A stretch of DNA of 25,716 bases from Clostridia bacterium (GTDB lineage Bacteria; Bacillota; Clostridia; Oscillospirales; CAG-272), in NCBI GenBank assembly GCA_900763885.1, contig CAAFLY010000266.1, positions 1-25,716 of the forward strand. Reading direction: 5' to 3'. Under the pieces are notes generated by a model that was not told the DNA's origin, searched no databases, and saw only the letters and a program-made list of their open reading frames with translations. A program made the position numbers and the translations under genes. Shown here piece by piece: positions 1 to 8,514 of the stretch; position 1 is the first letter of the stretch; each line of letters opens with the position of its first letter.

Positions 1-72
1 GCTCCTCTTTTCGATGGAAGATAGAAAAAGCCCCCGACGTTTGGTATAGAAACGTGGAAAGCTGACGGGAAG

Positions 73-102
73 ATTATACCACATATGGGCGGGATTTGTC
101 AA
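73..102 (-). promoter_or_regulatory. sigma-A promoter reading leftwards out of the window
   Basis: On the minus strand TTGACA (97-102) is followed after 18 nt by TATAAT (73-78), preceded by TGTGG. Both hexamers are perfect. The transcript runs off the left edge; positions 3-7 read AGGAG on the minus strand, so the gene it serves probably starts just outside the window. The leader contains a short 6-bp hairpin (ACGTTT / AAACGT) near 36-55. Confidence 0.8.
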
Positions 103-179
103 GAGACGGCGAAATTTTGCGCGACGGCGGAAATCGTGAGAAAATCGTACCGTGTATTATGAAAAATTGTGGGATCCTC

Positions 180-208
180 TTGAAATGGGTATGTGGGCAT
201 GATATAAT
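180..208 (+). promoter_or_regulatory. sigma-A promoter of solute-binding lipoprotein 1
   Basis: TTGAAA (180-185), a 17-nt spacer and a perfect TATAAT (203-208). It lies 40 nt upstream of the start codon at 249 and is divergent from the promoter at 73-102. Confidence 0.82.
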
Positions 209-248
209 GGTGTAAACATACAAAAACAAGCGGAAAGGAAGGTGTATT

Positions 249-1703
249 ATGAAAAAAACGCTTACAGCCGTCGTCCTCATATCCCTGCTGTTTGCGTCCT
301 GCGGCAATGCGGCGCCGGAGGAAACGACCGCGGGTACGGACGCCAATACGGTCACGGAATCCGCGGAAACGGAGAGCGTGCGGGTGAATCGTTCCGATGT
401 GCCGGAGACACTGGATTTCGGCGGGGCGGAGTATGTGGTCCTCTCGCGCAGCACGTGTACCTCCGTGAATGAGGAGGAGCTGACCGGGGAGGGCGTCAAG
501 GACTCCGTATACGAGCGGAACCGTGCGGCGGAGGAATACCTGAACATCAGAATCGTGGAGAACCATTCCGCGGACACATACCTGAACGAGCTGGACATCT
601 CCATCACCGCTGGAGAGCAGCTTTATGCCGCGGCGATCACGCACATCACGCGCATGACGCAGTTTGCCATGCAGGGAAAGCTCCGGAACGCGAACCATGT
701 GGAACACCTCGATCTCGAAAAGCCGTATTGGGCGCAGGGCGTGACAAGGAGCCTGTCGGTCGCGAACAAGCCGTATCTCTTCTCCGGCGACATCAGCATC
801 ACGGACAACACGAACATCTGGTGCGTCTATTTCAATAAGGATCTGAACGCGCAGCTGGGGAAGGAAAGTCCGTATGAGGCGATGGCGGAGGGACGATGGA
901 CGCTTGATTATTTCTCGACTGCGCTGGAGGACGCGGCACTCGATGTGGACGGCGACGGAAAGTGGAAATGGGACGTCGACCGGTTCGCGCTCATCAATCC
1001 GAAGGAGACGCTGTGCGGCTTCTACAATTCGTGCGGACAGACGGCGATCACCCTCGACGCACATGGCGTCATGGCGTTCCATCTCGACAGCGCGGAATCT
1101 CTCGAGATCATGGACCGGATCGCCGCCTTTGCCTCCGTGGGCTTCGGAACGACGTATCTCGAGTACAATCAGGTGAAAACGGGCGACCAGTGGGTGGATC
1201 TGCGCGGCGTGTTCATTGCCGGACGGGGACTGTACTACACGCACACGGTGAACATCACGAGCGAGCTGCGCGACATGGAGGAGGAATACGGAATTCTGCC
1301 GATCCCGAAGGCGGATGAGGCACAGGCGGACTACATTTCCTCGACACAGGAATGGGGGCAGTGCGTATACGGCGTGCCGGTATGCTGTCCGGATACGGAA
1401 ATGGCGGGGGCCGCGCTGGAATATCTCTGCTCCCTGTCCACGGATACGATCCGCGCCGCCTATTATGACGTTGCGCTTGCCCGGAAATATACGCGGGACA
1501 ACGAATCGGTGGCGGTACTGGACATCCTATTCAACAATCTGGTGATCGACCCGGCGTTCGGCTTCAATTTCGGCGGCTGTCAGGGAACGGTCAGCGCGGC
1601 ACTGGCAAAAGGCGGCACCATCGCGTCCAAGGTGGCGTCCGTCGCGAAAAAGGTGCAGGGCGAAATGGAAAAGGCGCAGGCGGCGTTTTCCGAGCTGGAA
1701 TAA
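249..1703 (+). CDS. orphan extracellular solute-binding lipoprotein 1
   Basis: Predicted lipid-anchored periphery protein of 484 residues, resembling ABC-transporter family 1 (sugar-type) solute-binding proteins. The signal peptide ends in a lipobox (FASC, Cys18), followed by a Thr/Glu/Ala-rich linker to about residue 55. Seen in the sequence: a (E)LTGEGVKDSVYERN block at about 78-92, a DVDGDG calcium-loop-like motif at 232-237, and the block RDMEEEYGILPIPK at 341-354; all three recur in the other three lipoproteins of this window. The start is set by the purine-rich GGAAAGGAAGG at 232-242 and by the signal peptide. No permease or ATPase gene adjoins it, so the transported ligand, if any, is unknown. 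The family link is confident; sugar binding is inference from the family. Its TAA stop lies within the first unit of a tandem repeat. Confidence 0.85.
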   Translation: MKKTLTAVVLISLLFASCGNAAPEETTAGTDANTVTESAETESVRVNRSDVPETLDFGGAEYVVLSRSTCTSVNEEELTGEGVKDSVYERNRAAEEYLNIRIVENHSADTYLNELDISITAGEQLYAAAITHITRMTQFAMQGKLRNANHVEHLDLEKPYWAQGVTRSLSVANKPYLFSGDISITDNTNIWCVYFNKDLNAQLGKESPYEAMAEGRWTLDYFSTALEDAALDVDGDGKWKWDVDRFALINPKETLCGFYNSCGQTAITLDAHGVMAFHLDSAESLEIMDRIAAFASVGFGTTYLEYNQVKTGDQWVDLRGVFIAGRGLYYTHTVNITSELRDMEEEYGILPIPKADEAQADYISSTQEWGQCVYGVPVCCPDTEMAGAALEYLCSLSTDTIRAAYYDVALARKYTRDNESVAVLDILFNNLVIDPAFGFNFGGCQGTVSAALAKGGTIASKVASVAKKVQGEMEKAQAAFSELE

Positions 1704-1858
1704 TAGTCAATCGAATCGTGGGGCGATCCGTCCAGCTCTCGTGCTTTGGTGTGGATTTCGAGGGGGAAGGCTCTCGGTATGGATAATATTCAGCCGAATC
1801 GTGGGGCGATCCGTTCAGCTCTCGTGCTTTGGAGCGGATTTCGAGGGGAGAAGGCTCT
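1700..1858. repeat. two-copy tandem repeat, 83-nt period
   Basis: Unit 1 is about 1700-1774 and unit 2 about 1783-1858. The core CGAATCGTGGGGCGATCCGT starts at 1712 and again at 1795. Over the roughly 63-nt core I count only three substitutions and one single-base insertion. Similarity extends upstream to the ATAATA at 1700 and 1783, so the stop codon of the preceding lipoprotein lies inside unit 1. The minus strand is open through both units and would encode a repeated peptide (REPSP...), but there is no start or ribosome binding site, so I treat it as a non-coding repeat. It may belong to a dispersed genomic family. Confidence 0.85.
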
Positions 1859-1867
1859 TGATAAGAC

Positions 1868-1914
1868 AAAAAACGCGGATCTTACCGTTTTATGGGCGAA
1901 GATCCGCGTTTTTT
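1868..1914. terminator. bidirectional Rho-independent terminator
   Basis: AAAAAACGCGGATCTT (1868-1883) pairs perfectly with AAGATCCGCGTTTTTT (1899-1914), with T-runs on both strands. It serves the plus-strand lipoprotein gene and the minus-strand acyltransferase/SGNH operon, which converge here. Confidence 0.92.
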
Positions 1915-1924
1915 CTGTATTCGT

Positions 1925-3286
1925 TTATTCCAGTCCCGCGAAATATTCCGCCAGATCCCCAGCGAGGGTTTTTGAGAAATCCGTGCTTCCCTTATAATTC
2001 ATGTGTCCCCAGTCGGAGAAGCAGGTGTAATCGTCGTTGATGGCGGAGTACCGCTCGCCATTGTAATTGTAGAACGTCAGCCCGCGCTCCGCCGCGATTT
2101 CCGCGATCCGCGCGTTGTTTTCCTCCATCTTCCACTCGTTTCTGCCCGGCACATATTCCGGCACCTCCACAAGCACGACGTGGATCCCGTACTCGTCAAA
2201 GAGATCGAGCAGCGCCGTGAACGCATCCCACTGCGCCGGATTGTCGTTGCAGCCCTGATCCATCGGGGTACCGTCATAGGCGCGCTCCCACGGCTCGAAG
2301 CCCTTGTAAAACTCGCTCGTGATGTTGCCGTCGCTGTCGGTCAGATATTCGTGGCGGTACACGGGGACCTCCGGCAGCTCCTCCGTGATCTCTGTCCCGG
2401 CAGGCTCCTTTGGCACCTCGATTTTCCCGCCGTGCACGTAGTACGAGAGCATTTCGGGAATCCGGTCGCGGGAATAGATAAACGGGATCCGGTTGAAGGC
2501 GTAGGTCAGCACCTCATCCACGTCCCACCATGGGATTCGCGTCTTTTCGGAATCGTTCGCGAGCGACTCCGTGCCGGGTGCGGTATCTGTCTCGGAGGCC
2601 GTGTCGGATTCCGCTCCCAGGTCGGACTCCGTTTTGGCCTGTCTCTTCTCCGCCTTCACGATCTTGCGCATGATGTCTACCGGACAGTCGGGATTCGTGT
2701 CAAAGTCGATCCGCCGCCACAGCCATCCGTCGTCGCACATGAACCAGTCCACGCAGTAGACAATCGTTTCCGGGATCGGATAGCCGGACTCCAGAAAGAC
2801 CTGCCACCAATCGAGATAATACTGCGGATTCGAGCCGTTCAAGGCGAAATTGAAGAAGGATCGGTCGGGGTTTTCCGCCTCGATGTATTTCGGGTTCACG
2901 CCATGCGCTGCGTGCGAGGTGCCGATGAAGATCGTGTCGGCGTTATACTGGTTCTCGAACATCTCATAGAACTGTCCGTAATAGTGGTAGCAGAAGCGGG
3001 TCTTGTATTTTTGATAGAACTGCTCGTACTGCTCCGCCTTTTTCACCGCCAGCTCTGCCGCGAGCCGGATCGCCTCGGGAGATTCGCCCGCCTCATCGAG
3101 TGCCTTCTGGATCGCTGCCGCCCGTTCCGCCGCCGCGGTCACGACAGCCACCTCATCGTCCAGAAACCGCTGCATCATGCCGTTCAGCGTACCGCACAGG
3201 AGCCCGGCGACGGCAAGCACGCACGCGCCCTTCGCAAAGATGCGCGGCAGACAGCGCAGATCGTTTTTTTCCATATCGTTTGTCAT
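1925..3286 (-). CDS. SGNH/AlgX-like partner protein of an MBOAT O-acyltransferase
   Basis: A 453-residue protein with one N-terminal membrane segment (about residues 18-36), an Ala/Glu-rich probable coiled coil (about 45-95) and an extracytoplasmic SGNH/DltD/AlgX-like domain. Visible catalytic-type motifs are GTSH (Ser124) and DWGH (Asp425, His428), which fit an SGNH acyl-hydrolase or acyltransferase. A Ser/Asp/Thr/Glu-rich insert lies at about 220-250. The gene directly follows the MBOAT gene with a 13-nt gap, and its AGGAGG (3295-3300) overlaps the MBOAT stop codon, so the two are co-translated. By analogy with AlgI/AlgJ-AlgX and DltB/DltD systems, the MBOAT protein would pass acyl groups across the membrane and this protein would transfer them to, or remove them from, a surface glycan. 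The glycan is unknown. The start follows the ribosome binding site; Met5 is a less likely alternative. Confidence 0.82.
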   Translation of the reverse strand: MTNDMEKNDLRCLPRIFAKGACVLAVAGLLCGTLNGMMQRFLDDEVAVVTAAAERAAAIQKALDEAGESPEAIRLAAELAVKKAEQYEQFYQKYKTRFCYHYYGQFYEMFENQYNADTIFIGTSHAAHGVNPKYIEAENPDRSFFNFALNGSNPQYYLDWWQVFLESGYPIPETIVYCVDWFMCDDGWLWRRIDFDTNPDCPVDIMRKIVKAEKRQAKTESDLGAESDTASETDTAPGTESLANDSEKTRIPWWDVDEVLTYAFNRIPFIYSRDRIPEMLSYYVHGGKIEVPKEPAGTEITEELPEVPVYRHEYLTDSDGNITSEFYKGFEPWERAYDGTPMDQGCNDNPAQWDAFTALLDLFDEYGIHVVLVEVPEYVPGRNEWKMEENNARIAEIAAERGLTFYNYNGERYSAINDDYTCFSDWGHMNYKGSTDFSKTLAGDLAEYFAGLE

Positions 3287-3299
3287 ACCGGTTTCCTCC

Positions 3300-4748
3300 T
3301 CAGAACTGGAAATAGATAAAGGATTTGTTGTCGTACGCGCCGAAGATCACAATGATCGCGGTAAGCACCCCATACGATACCAGCCGGAGCGCGCACCGTT
3401 TTTTCGTATCCGCCGTAAACCATGCGGGGAGCCCGGGCCGCTTGGAGAGGATCTCCACACCGAACAGGAGAAGCGGCGCGGCGCAGGCGATGTAACCGCG
3501 GAAATCGGCGATGTGCGGGAAATCGCAGACCGTTTTCGCAGTCAGATGGGACAGCACGTAAAACGCGTCGGAGAAGGTGTTGGCGCGGAAGAATACCCAC
3601 GACAGCGCGGTCAGGACAAAGGTGATCGCGATCGACACCCCGGCGGAGATCCACGCGACCCGGTCGAGCCGCAGGAAATGCTTCACCCGTTCCCGGAGCG
3701 TTTTTGTGAAGCGGGAGAGGAGAATATATATGCCGTTGAGGAGGCCCCAGAACACGAACGTAAAGGACGCGCCGTGCCAGATGCCGGAGATGGCGAATGT
3801 GACGAGCTGATTGAAGCACCAGCGCGGCGTGGATACCCGATTGCCGCCCAGGGGAATATAGACGTAATCGCGGAACCATGTCGAGAGGGAGATGTGCCAT
3901 CTGCGCCAGAATTCCGGGATGGAGCGCGAGAAGTACGGCGTGTCGAAGTTCTGCATGAGCCGGATGTCCATGACGCGCGCAGCACCTATGGCAATATCGG
4001 AATAGCCGGAGAAGTCACAGTAGATCTGCACCGTGAAGCAGAGGATCCCGGCGATCAGTCCGAGACCGCTGTACGCGTGGACGTCTCCGAACACGGCGTC
4101 CGCGAACATGGCGAGGTTGTCCGCCACCACGACCTTTTTGAACATCCCCCACAGCATCCATCGACCGCCGACGGAGAGATTTTCGTACTTTAGCACATGG
4201 TGCGCCTTGAGCTGCCCGAACAGATTGCGGCTCCGTTCGATGGGACCGGCGACCAGCTGCGGGAAATACATGAGAAAGAGCGAGAAATCGATGAAGCTGT
4301 GCTCCGCTTCCTCCCGACCGGTGTATACATCGATGAGGTAGCCCATGCTCTGGAACGTGTGGAACGAGATCCCGATGGGCAGCACCACATCCGGCAGCAC
4401 GACGGTGCGCATATCGATCATATGGCCGAAGAAGTTGATGGTGTCCTCAAGCAGCCCCAGGTATTTGAAGTACACAAGCAGCCCGACGTTGGCGCAGACC
4501 GCGAGAACAAAGACCGCCCTCGCCAGCCGCTTGCGATTCGCCTTCCGGGCCGCCTCCACACCGAGCGCGCCGAAAAAGTCCACGCACGTGGTGAACAAGA
4601 GGATGAAGATGTACTTCGGGATAAAGGACATGTAGAAGTACACGCTCGCGGCAAGAAGAAAATACCGCCGGAAGCGCTGGGGCAGGGCAAAGTAGCCGAA
4701 GATGACAAGCGGGAAAAACAGGAGAAACTCCACGGAATTGAATAACAT
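3300..4748 (-). CDS. MBOAT family membrane O-acyltransferase (AlgI/DltB type)
   Basis: A 482-residue polytopic membrane protein of the MBOAT family. The N-terminus MLFNSVEFLLFFP is typical of AlgI-like proteins. Conserved family blocks are visible: FWRRWHISLSTWFRDYVYIPLGG at about 280-302 and the membrane-embedded catalytic-type His in SGIWHGA (His325). It should move acetyl or other acyl groups from a cytoplasmic donor across the membrane for O-acylation of an exported polysaccharide or cell-wall polymer. A GTG two codons upstream (4752-4754) would extend the frame, but the GGAG at about 4756-4759 is correctly spaced only for the ATG at 4748, so I use that. It is the first gene of a two-gene operon with the SGNH partner and is transcribed from the promoter at 4819-4847. 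Confidence 0.9.
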   Translation of the reverse strand: MLFNSVEFLLFFPLVIFGYFALPQRFRRYFLLAASVYFYMSFIPKYIFILLFTTCVDFFGALGVEAARKANRKRLARAVFVLAVCANVGLLVYFKYLGLLEDTINFFGHMIDMRTVVLPDVVLPIGISFHTFQSMGYLIDVYTGREEAEHSFIDFSLFLMYFPQLVAGPIERSRNLFGQLKAHHVLKYENLSVGGRWMLWGMFKKVVVADNLAMFADAVFGDVHAYSGLGLIAGILCFTVQIYCDFSGYSDIAIGAARVMDIRLMQNFDTPYFSRSIPEFWRRWHISLSTWFRDYVYIPLGGNRVSTPRWCFNQLVTFAISGIWHGASFTFVFWGLLNGIYILLSRFTKTLRERVKHFLRLDRVAWISAGVSIAITFVLTALSWVFFRANTFSDAFYVLSHLTAKTVCDFPHIADFRGYIACAAPLLLFGVEILSKRPGLPAWFTADTKKRCALRLVSYGVLTAIIVIFGAYDNKSFIYFQF

Positions 4749-4818
4749 AGACACGCTCCGCTCTTTGATCGCGCGAAAATAGTGACAAATATCGTCGAAT
4801 TGCGCGCGGATTTTCTAC

Positions 4819-4847
4819 AGTATACCATAAAATACGACAAATGTAAA
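4819..4847 (-). promoter_or_regulatory. sigma-A promoter of the MBOAT-SGNH operon
   Basis: Minus strand TTTACA (4842-4847), 17-nt spacer ending ATGG, TATACT (4819-4824). It leaves a leader of about 65 nt before the ATG at 4748. Confidence 0.8.
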
Positions 4848-4940
4848 GGGAAAACTGTGAAAAAAGAAAAATTGCTGCCATATCCCCGCCCAAAACGCCC
4901 GACAATTCCGCGTGCAGGACGGGCGGTCCATACAGAAAGC

Positions 4941-4989
4941 AAAAATCGCGGGAAAACCGTATCGAAGCGGCAGTCTCTCGCGATTTTTT
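4941..4989 (-). terminator. terminator of the glycerophosphodiesterase gene
   Basis: AAAAATCGCG (4941-4950) pairs with CGCGATTTTT (4979-4988). On the minus strand the stem ends in a T-run, directly downstream of the stop at 5007. The loop is long (28 nt), so the hairpin is less compact than others here. Confidence 0.6.
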
Positions 4990-5006
4990 ATGCGGTTTTT
5001 GCGCGG

Positions 5007-5735
5007 TCAAAGGGCGATCTCGATCCCGTGGGCCTTCGCGTAGGTCACGCCGAGCCGGATGTCGTTCAACAAAATACCGTCGGCGTGCAGCGGGATCAGG
5101 GTTTCAAACGAGGCGACAGAGCCGTTCATGCCCGTTTCGGGACGATTGGACATGATCCACACATCGGCACCCGGGCAGGCATCGTGGACCATATCCGGAT
5201 GGAGCTCCGGGAGCCAGTTTTCCCACAGACGAATGTTCCCGGCACCGGCGGCAAAGCAGTCGCGATAGGCGTTTTTGTCGTCCATGAACGCGAGGATCTG
5301 CGCGGGTGGGAAATAACGGCTGCAGCGCTCGGCATAATCCGCGTTCCGGATCCCGCAGACAAACCGAAACGGCGCCGCCGCCATGGCCCGGAGCATATCG
5401 TCCGTCAGCTCATCCGGGGCGAGATAGATGTGGAGCAGTACCGCCGCCCGGGAACGGTAATGGGACAAAACGTCCGAAAAGCGCGTGAGATGTCTGCCGT
5501 GTGCGCGCAGGATCCCGGAGAACTCCGGCAGCGTCAGCGATCCGACGGACCGGGTGTCCGTCCCGTCCGTCAAAGGCGCGAGAGTATCGTCGTGGTAGAT
5601 CACGTATTCCCCATCCGACAGCCGCCGCACGTCGCATTCCACAGCATAGGCGCCAAGCGCGGAACCCAGCCGCAGACTCGCAAGTGTATTTTCCGGCATC
5701 TCCAAAGACGCCCCGCGATGCGCGATCCATTTCAT
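5007..5735 (-). CDS. glycerophosphodiester phosphodiesterase family protein
   Basis: A 242-residue GDPD-type TIM-barrel enzyme, expected to hydrolyse glycerophosphodiesters to glycerol-3-phosphate and an alcohol. The N-terminus holds the family signature: HRG (His6-Arg7), PENT (14-17), ECD (Glu33 and Asp35, metal ligands in the family) and the general-acid His in YHDDTL (His48). There is no signal peptide, so it is probably cytosolic. The start at 5735 is chosen because GGAGGT at about 5745-5750 sits 9 nt upstream and because the HRG motif must lie at the extreme N-terminus; an in-frame ATG 18 codons upstream has no such support. It is a single gene with its own terminator. Confidence 0.87.
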   Translation of the reverse strand: MKWIAHRGASLEMPENTLASLRLGSALGAYAVECDVRRLSDGEYVIYHDDTLAPLTDGTDTRSVGSLTLPEFSGILRAHGRHLTRFSDVLSHYRSRAAVLLHIYLAPDELTDDMLRAMAAAPFRFVCGIRNADYAERCSRYFPPAQILAFMDDKNAYRDCFAAGAGNIRLWENWLPELHPDMVHDACPGADVWIMSNRPETGMNGSVASFETLIPLHADGILLNDIRLGVTYAKAHGIEIAL

Positions 5736-5777
5736 AAAAGGTGTACCTCCATGGAGTCGATGAATTGTTCTTTGGAG

Positions 5778-5783
5778 AGTATA
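5778..5783 (-). promoter_or_regulatory. possible -10 element of the glycerophosphodiesterase gene
   Basis: TATACT on the minus strand, 43 nt upstream of the start at 5735. The region 17 nt further upstream (TTTTCT) is a poor -35, so this is only a weak candidate. Confidence 0.35.
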
Positions 5784-5817
5784 GCACAAAATCAGCGGAA
5801 AGAAAAGAGAAAACAGG

Positions 5818-5854
5818 AAAAAACTCCGCCGATTCCGGAAAGAAATCGACGGAG
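5818..5854 (-). terminator. Rho-independent terminator of the Ca2+ ATPase gene
   Basis: On the minus strand an 11-bp stem (CTCCGTCGATT with AATCGGCGGAG, one G-U pair) and an 8-nt loop are followed by TTTTTT, 8 nt after the stop codon at 5862. Confidence 0.9.
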
Positions 5855-5861
5855 AGCTTCC

Positions 5862-8477
5862 TCAGTGCTGGTGCCGGATCAGCCCGCAGGCCTTGGAGAA
5901 TTCCATCACGGCAAGCGGGACAAGAATCAGCGCAAGACCGACGCAGTATGCCTGCCACGGGAGGATCACCAAACCGAAGGCAATGCCGACCGGGGTGAAC
6001 AGCACAAGGGACACGAGCAGGATCGATAAGAGAGCAGCGCCGTTGAGCTTTTTGTTCGTGAATACGCCGATTTTGAACAGTGAATGCTCCGAGCGCATGT
6101 TGTATGCCTGCACGACCTGCGACAGCGCGAGCACCATGAACGCAAGCGTCTGACCGGCAGCGAGGGTCCCGCCGTATGCTTCGCCGATGCAGAATGCCGC
6201 CAGGGAAAGCGCGCCGAACATAAAGCCCTGCAGCACGATCCGAAGGCCGTAGCCATGCGCGAACATACTCTCCGATTTCGGACGCGGCTTTCTGTCCATT
6301 ACGTCCGCTTCCACCGCCTCCATACCCAGCGCGATCGCCGGGAGACTGTCCGTCACCAGGTTGATCCAGAGCAGCTGCATGGAGAGCAGAGGCGTTTTGT
6401 GCCACAGCATCATCGCGGTGAACACGGTCAGCACCTCGCCGATGTTCGTGCCGAGCAGATACCCGACGACCTTGCGGATGTTGGCGTAGATCCCGCGGCC
6501 CTCGCGCACCGCATCCACGATCGTGGCGAAATTGTCGTCCGTCAGCGTCATATCGGCGGCTCCCTTGGCGACGTCGGTACCCGTAATGCCCATCGCGCAG
6601 CCAATATCGGCGGCCTTGAGCGCGGGCGCGTCGTTCACACCATCGCCCGTCATCGAGACCACCTGTCCCTTCCGCTGCCATGCCTTGACGATGCGGATCT
6701 TGTTCTCCGGAGACACACGGGCGTATACGGCGATATGCTCCACGGCGCCGTCCAACTCCGTATCCGTCATCGCGTCCAGCTCCGCTCCGGTAATGGCACG
6801 GTCGCCCTCGGTCAGGATCCCCAGTGCCTTAGCGATCGCGGACGCTGTCACCACATGGTCGCCTGTGATCATCACCGGCTTGATCCCGGCACGGCGGCAT
6901 ACGGCAACCGCTTCCTTCGCTTCCGGACGGGGCGGATCGATCATGCCGACCAGTCCCGCAAACGTCAGACCGTCTTCGAGCGATTCGGACGAGACCTGTG
7001 CCGGGATCTCGTCGATCACCTTATAGCCGACCGCCAGTACCCGCAGTGCGTCCGCGCTCATCTCCTCCGTGACTTTGGCGGCCTTGGCGAGATCTCCGGC
7101 GACGCAGCGCTTTGCCATCACATCAAAGGCCCCCTTGACGATCACGACGTTCCTGTCGTCCATCCGGCAGACCACGCTCATCAGCTTCCGGTCGGAGTCA
7201 AACGGCAGCTCCGCGAGACGGGGATATACGCGGTTCAGCTCCTCCTTCGGCATACCGTTTTGGTGCGCGGCGAGAACGATGGCGGTTTCTGTCGGGTCGC
7301 CGATGTGTGTCTCCTCTGTCCCATGGAAGGTCACGGAGCCGTCGCAGCACAGACAGCCGAGCCGCAGCAGATTCCGCACCCTTTCGCTCGATTCTGTCGT
7401 GACCGATTCCGGTGCGTCGTCGCCGTCCACGTAGGTTTTGACGAGCGTCATGCGGTTCTGGGTCAGCGTGCCGGTCTTGTCCGAGCAGATGATGGACGCG
7501 CTGCCGAGGGTTTCCACAGCGGGCAGACGGCGGATCAGGGCGTTTTTCTGCACCATTCGCTGCACGCCGATGGAAAGCACGATCGTGACGATCACGGGCA
7601 GCCCCTCCGGTATCGCGGATACGGCAAGGGATACGGCGGTCATGAAGATCTCCAGCGGCGGGACGTCGTTCGCCAGTCCGACCACAAAGATCACGGCACA
7701 CGCGACCAGAGCCAGCGCGCCCAGATATTTGCCGAGCTGCGCGAGCTTTTCCTGCAGAGGGGTCTGCGTATCGGATTCGTCGGCGAGCAGATTGGCGATC
7801 CTGCCCATTTCGGTGTCCATTCCGGTTGCGGTGACCACGGCGACGGCGGTGCCGTATGTGATGCTGCATCCGGAGAAGAGCATATTTGACCGATCTCCCA
7901 GCGGTGCCTTCTCCTCAACCTCGGTATCCGCGTCCTTATCCGAGGGGACGGATTCGCCGGTCAGCGCGGACTCCTCACTTTTCAGCCGGACCGCGTGCAG
8001 GATCCGTGCGTCCGCCGGAATAAAATCACCCGCTTCAAGGCGCAGAATGTCGCCCGGGACCAGATTTGCCGCGTCGATGACGATCTCTTTCCCGTCCCGG
8101 ATCACTCTCGCGTGCGGCGCGGACATGTTTTTCAGTGCGTCGAGGGCTTTTTCCGCCTTGCTTTCCTGCAGCATGCCCATCACGGCGTTGCAGACCACGA
8201 TGGCGAGAATGAGCACAGGCTCAAAGAACCCCTTTGGCTCCCCCTCCACGCACGCGACCACGAACGATATGATGGCGGCGGCGATGAGAATGAGGATCAT
8301 GGCGTCCTTGAACTGCTCGAGGAACCGCTGCAGATTCGTTTTCTTCTTTTTCTCCCGGAGCTTGTTCGGACCATGCGCCGCAAGCCTTTTTTCTGCTTCG
8401 GCTGTACTGAGACCCGTCGTCGGATCCGTTTGCAGTGCGCCAAGGACGTCTTCCCGGGTGCCGATGTGATAAAGCAT
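5862..8477 (-). CDS. calcium-translocating P-type ATPase (type IIA, SERCA-like)
   Basis: An 871-residue membrane ion pump, full length for a type II P-type ATPase. Domains in order: N-terminal cation-ATPase domain, actuator TGES (174-177), M4 motif PEGLP (290-294), phosphorylation site DKTGTLTQN (Asp333), nucleotide-binding KGA (448-450), hinge MITGDH (536-541) and TGDGVNDAP (610-618), then M5 GTNIGE and M6 NLVTDSLPA, and a C-terminal cation-ATPase domain with four membrane segments. The PEGLP/NxGE/NLVTD set matches the Ca2+-binding residues of SERCA-type pumps, so Ca2+ export from the cytosol is the best call; Mn2+ transport is possible because the neighbouring gene exports Mn2+. GGAGGA upstream of the ATG at 8477 supports the start. 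Single gene. Confidence 0.93.
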   Translation of the reverse strand: MLYHIGTREDVLGALQTDPTTGLSTAEAEKRLAAHGPNKLREKKKKTNLQRFLEQFKDAMILILIAAAIISFVVACVEGEPKGFFEPVLILAIVVCNAVMGMLQESKAEKALDALKNMSAPHARVIRDGKEIVIDAANLVPGDILRLEAGDFIPADARILHAVRLKSEESALTGESVPSDKDADTEVEEKAPLGDRSNMLFSGCSITYGTAVAVVTATGMDTEMGRIANLLADESDTQTPLQEKLAQLGKYLGALALVACAVIFVVGLANDVPPLEIFMTAVSLAVSAIPEGLPVIVTIVLSIGVQRMVQKNALIRRLPAVETLGSASIICSDKTGTLTQNRMTLVKTYVDGDDAPESVTTESSERVRNLLRLGCLCCDGSVTFHGTEETHIGDPTETAIVLAAHQNGMPKEELNRVYPRLAELPFDSDRKLMSVVCRMDDRNVVIVKGAFDVMAKRCVAGDLAKAAKVTEEMSADALRVLAVGYKVIDEIPAQVSSESLEDGLTFAGLVGMIDPPRPEAKEAVAVCRRAGIKPVMITGDHVVTASAIAKALGILTEGDRAITGAELDAMTDTELDGAVEHIAVYARVSPENKIRIVKAWQRKGQVVSMTGDGVNDAPALKAADIGCAMGITGTDVAKGAADMTLTDDNFATIVDAVREGRGIYANIRKVVGYLLGTNIGEVLTVFTAMMLWHKTPLLSMQLLWINLVTDSLPAIALGMEAVEADVMDRKPRPKSESMFAHGYGLRIVLQGFMFGALSLAAFCIGEAYGGTLAAGQTLAFMVLALSQVVQAYNMRSEHSLFKIGVFTNKKLNGAALLSILLVSLVLFTPVGIAFGLVILPWQAYCVGLALILVPLAVMEFSKACGLIRHQH

Positions 8478-8514
8478 ATTGATCTCCTCCGATGTATTCC
8501 CGTTTGTTTTCTAT

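Noticed and set aside
152..256. A 15-nt match (GTGTATTATGAAAAA) at 152-166 and again at the lipoprotein 1 start, 242-256, 90 nt apart and in frame.
   Set aside because: The upstream copy lies before the promoter and its frame stops after 18 codons, so it is not a second start; a match of this length in A/T-rich sequence may be chance or a small duplication.
1591..1869. Minus-strand open frame with a repeated REPSP-type peptide over the tandem repeat.
   Set aside because: No ribosome binding site or promoter, and the frame arises from the DNA repeat and overlaps the lipoprotein gene antisense.
2003..3319. Long plus-strand open frame (438 codons) antisense to the SGNH partner gene.
   Set aside because: A shadow of high-G+C coding sequence: no family resemblance, no ribosome binding site, Arg/Val/His-rich composition, while the minus strand shows clear motifs.
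6084..7889. 601-codon plus-strand frame antisense to the Ca2+ ATPase.
   Set aside because: His/Arg-rich shadow of a gene with every P-type ATPase motif.
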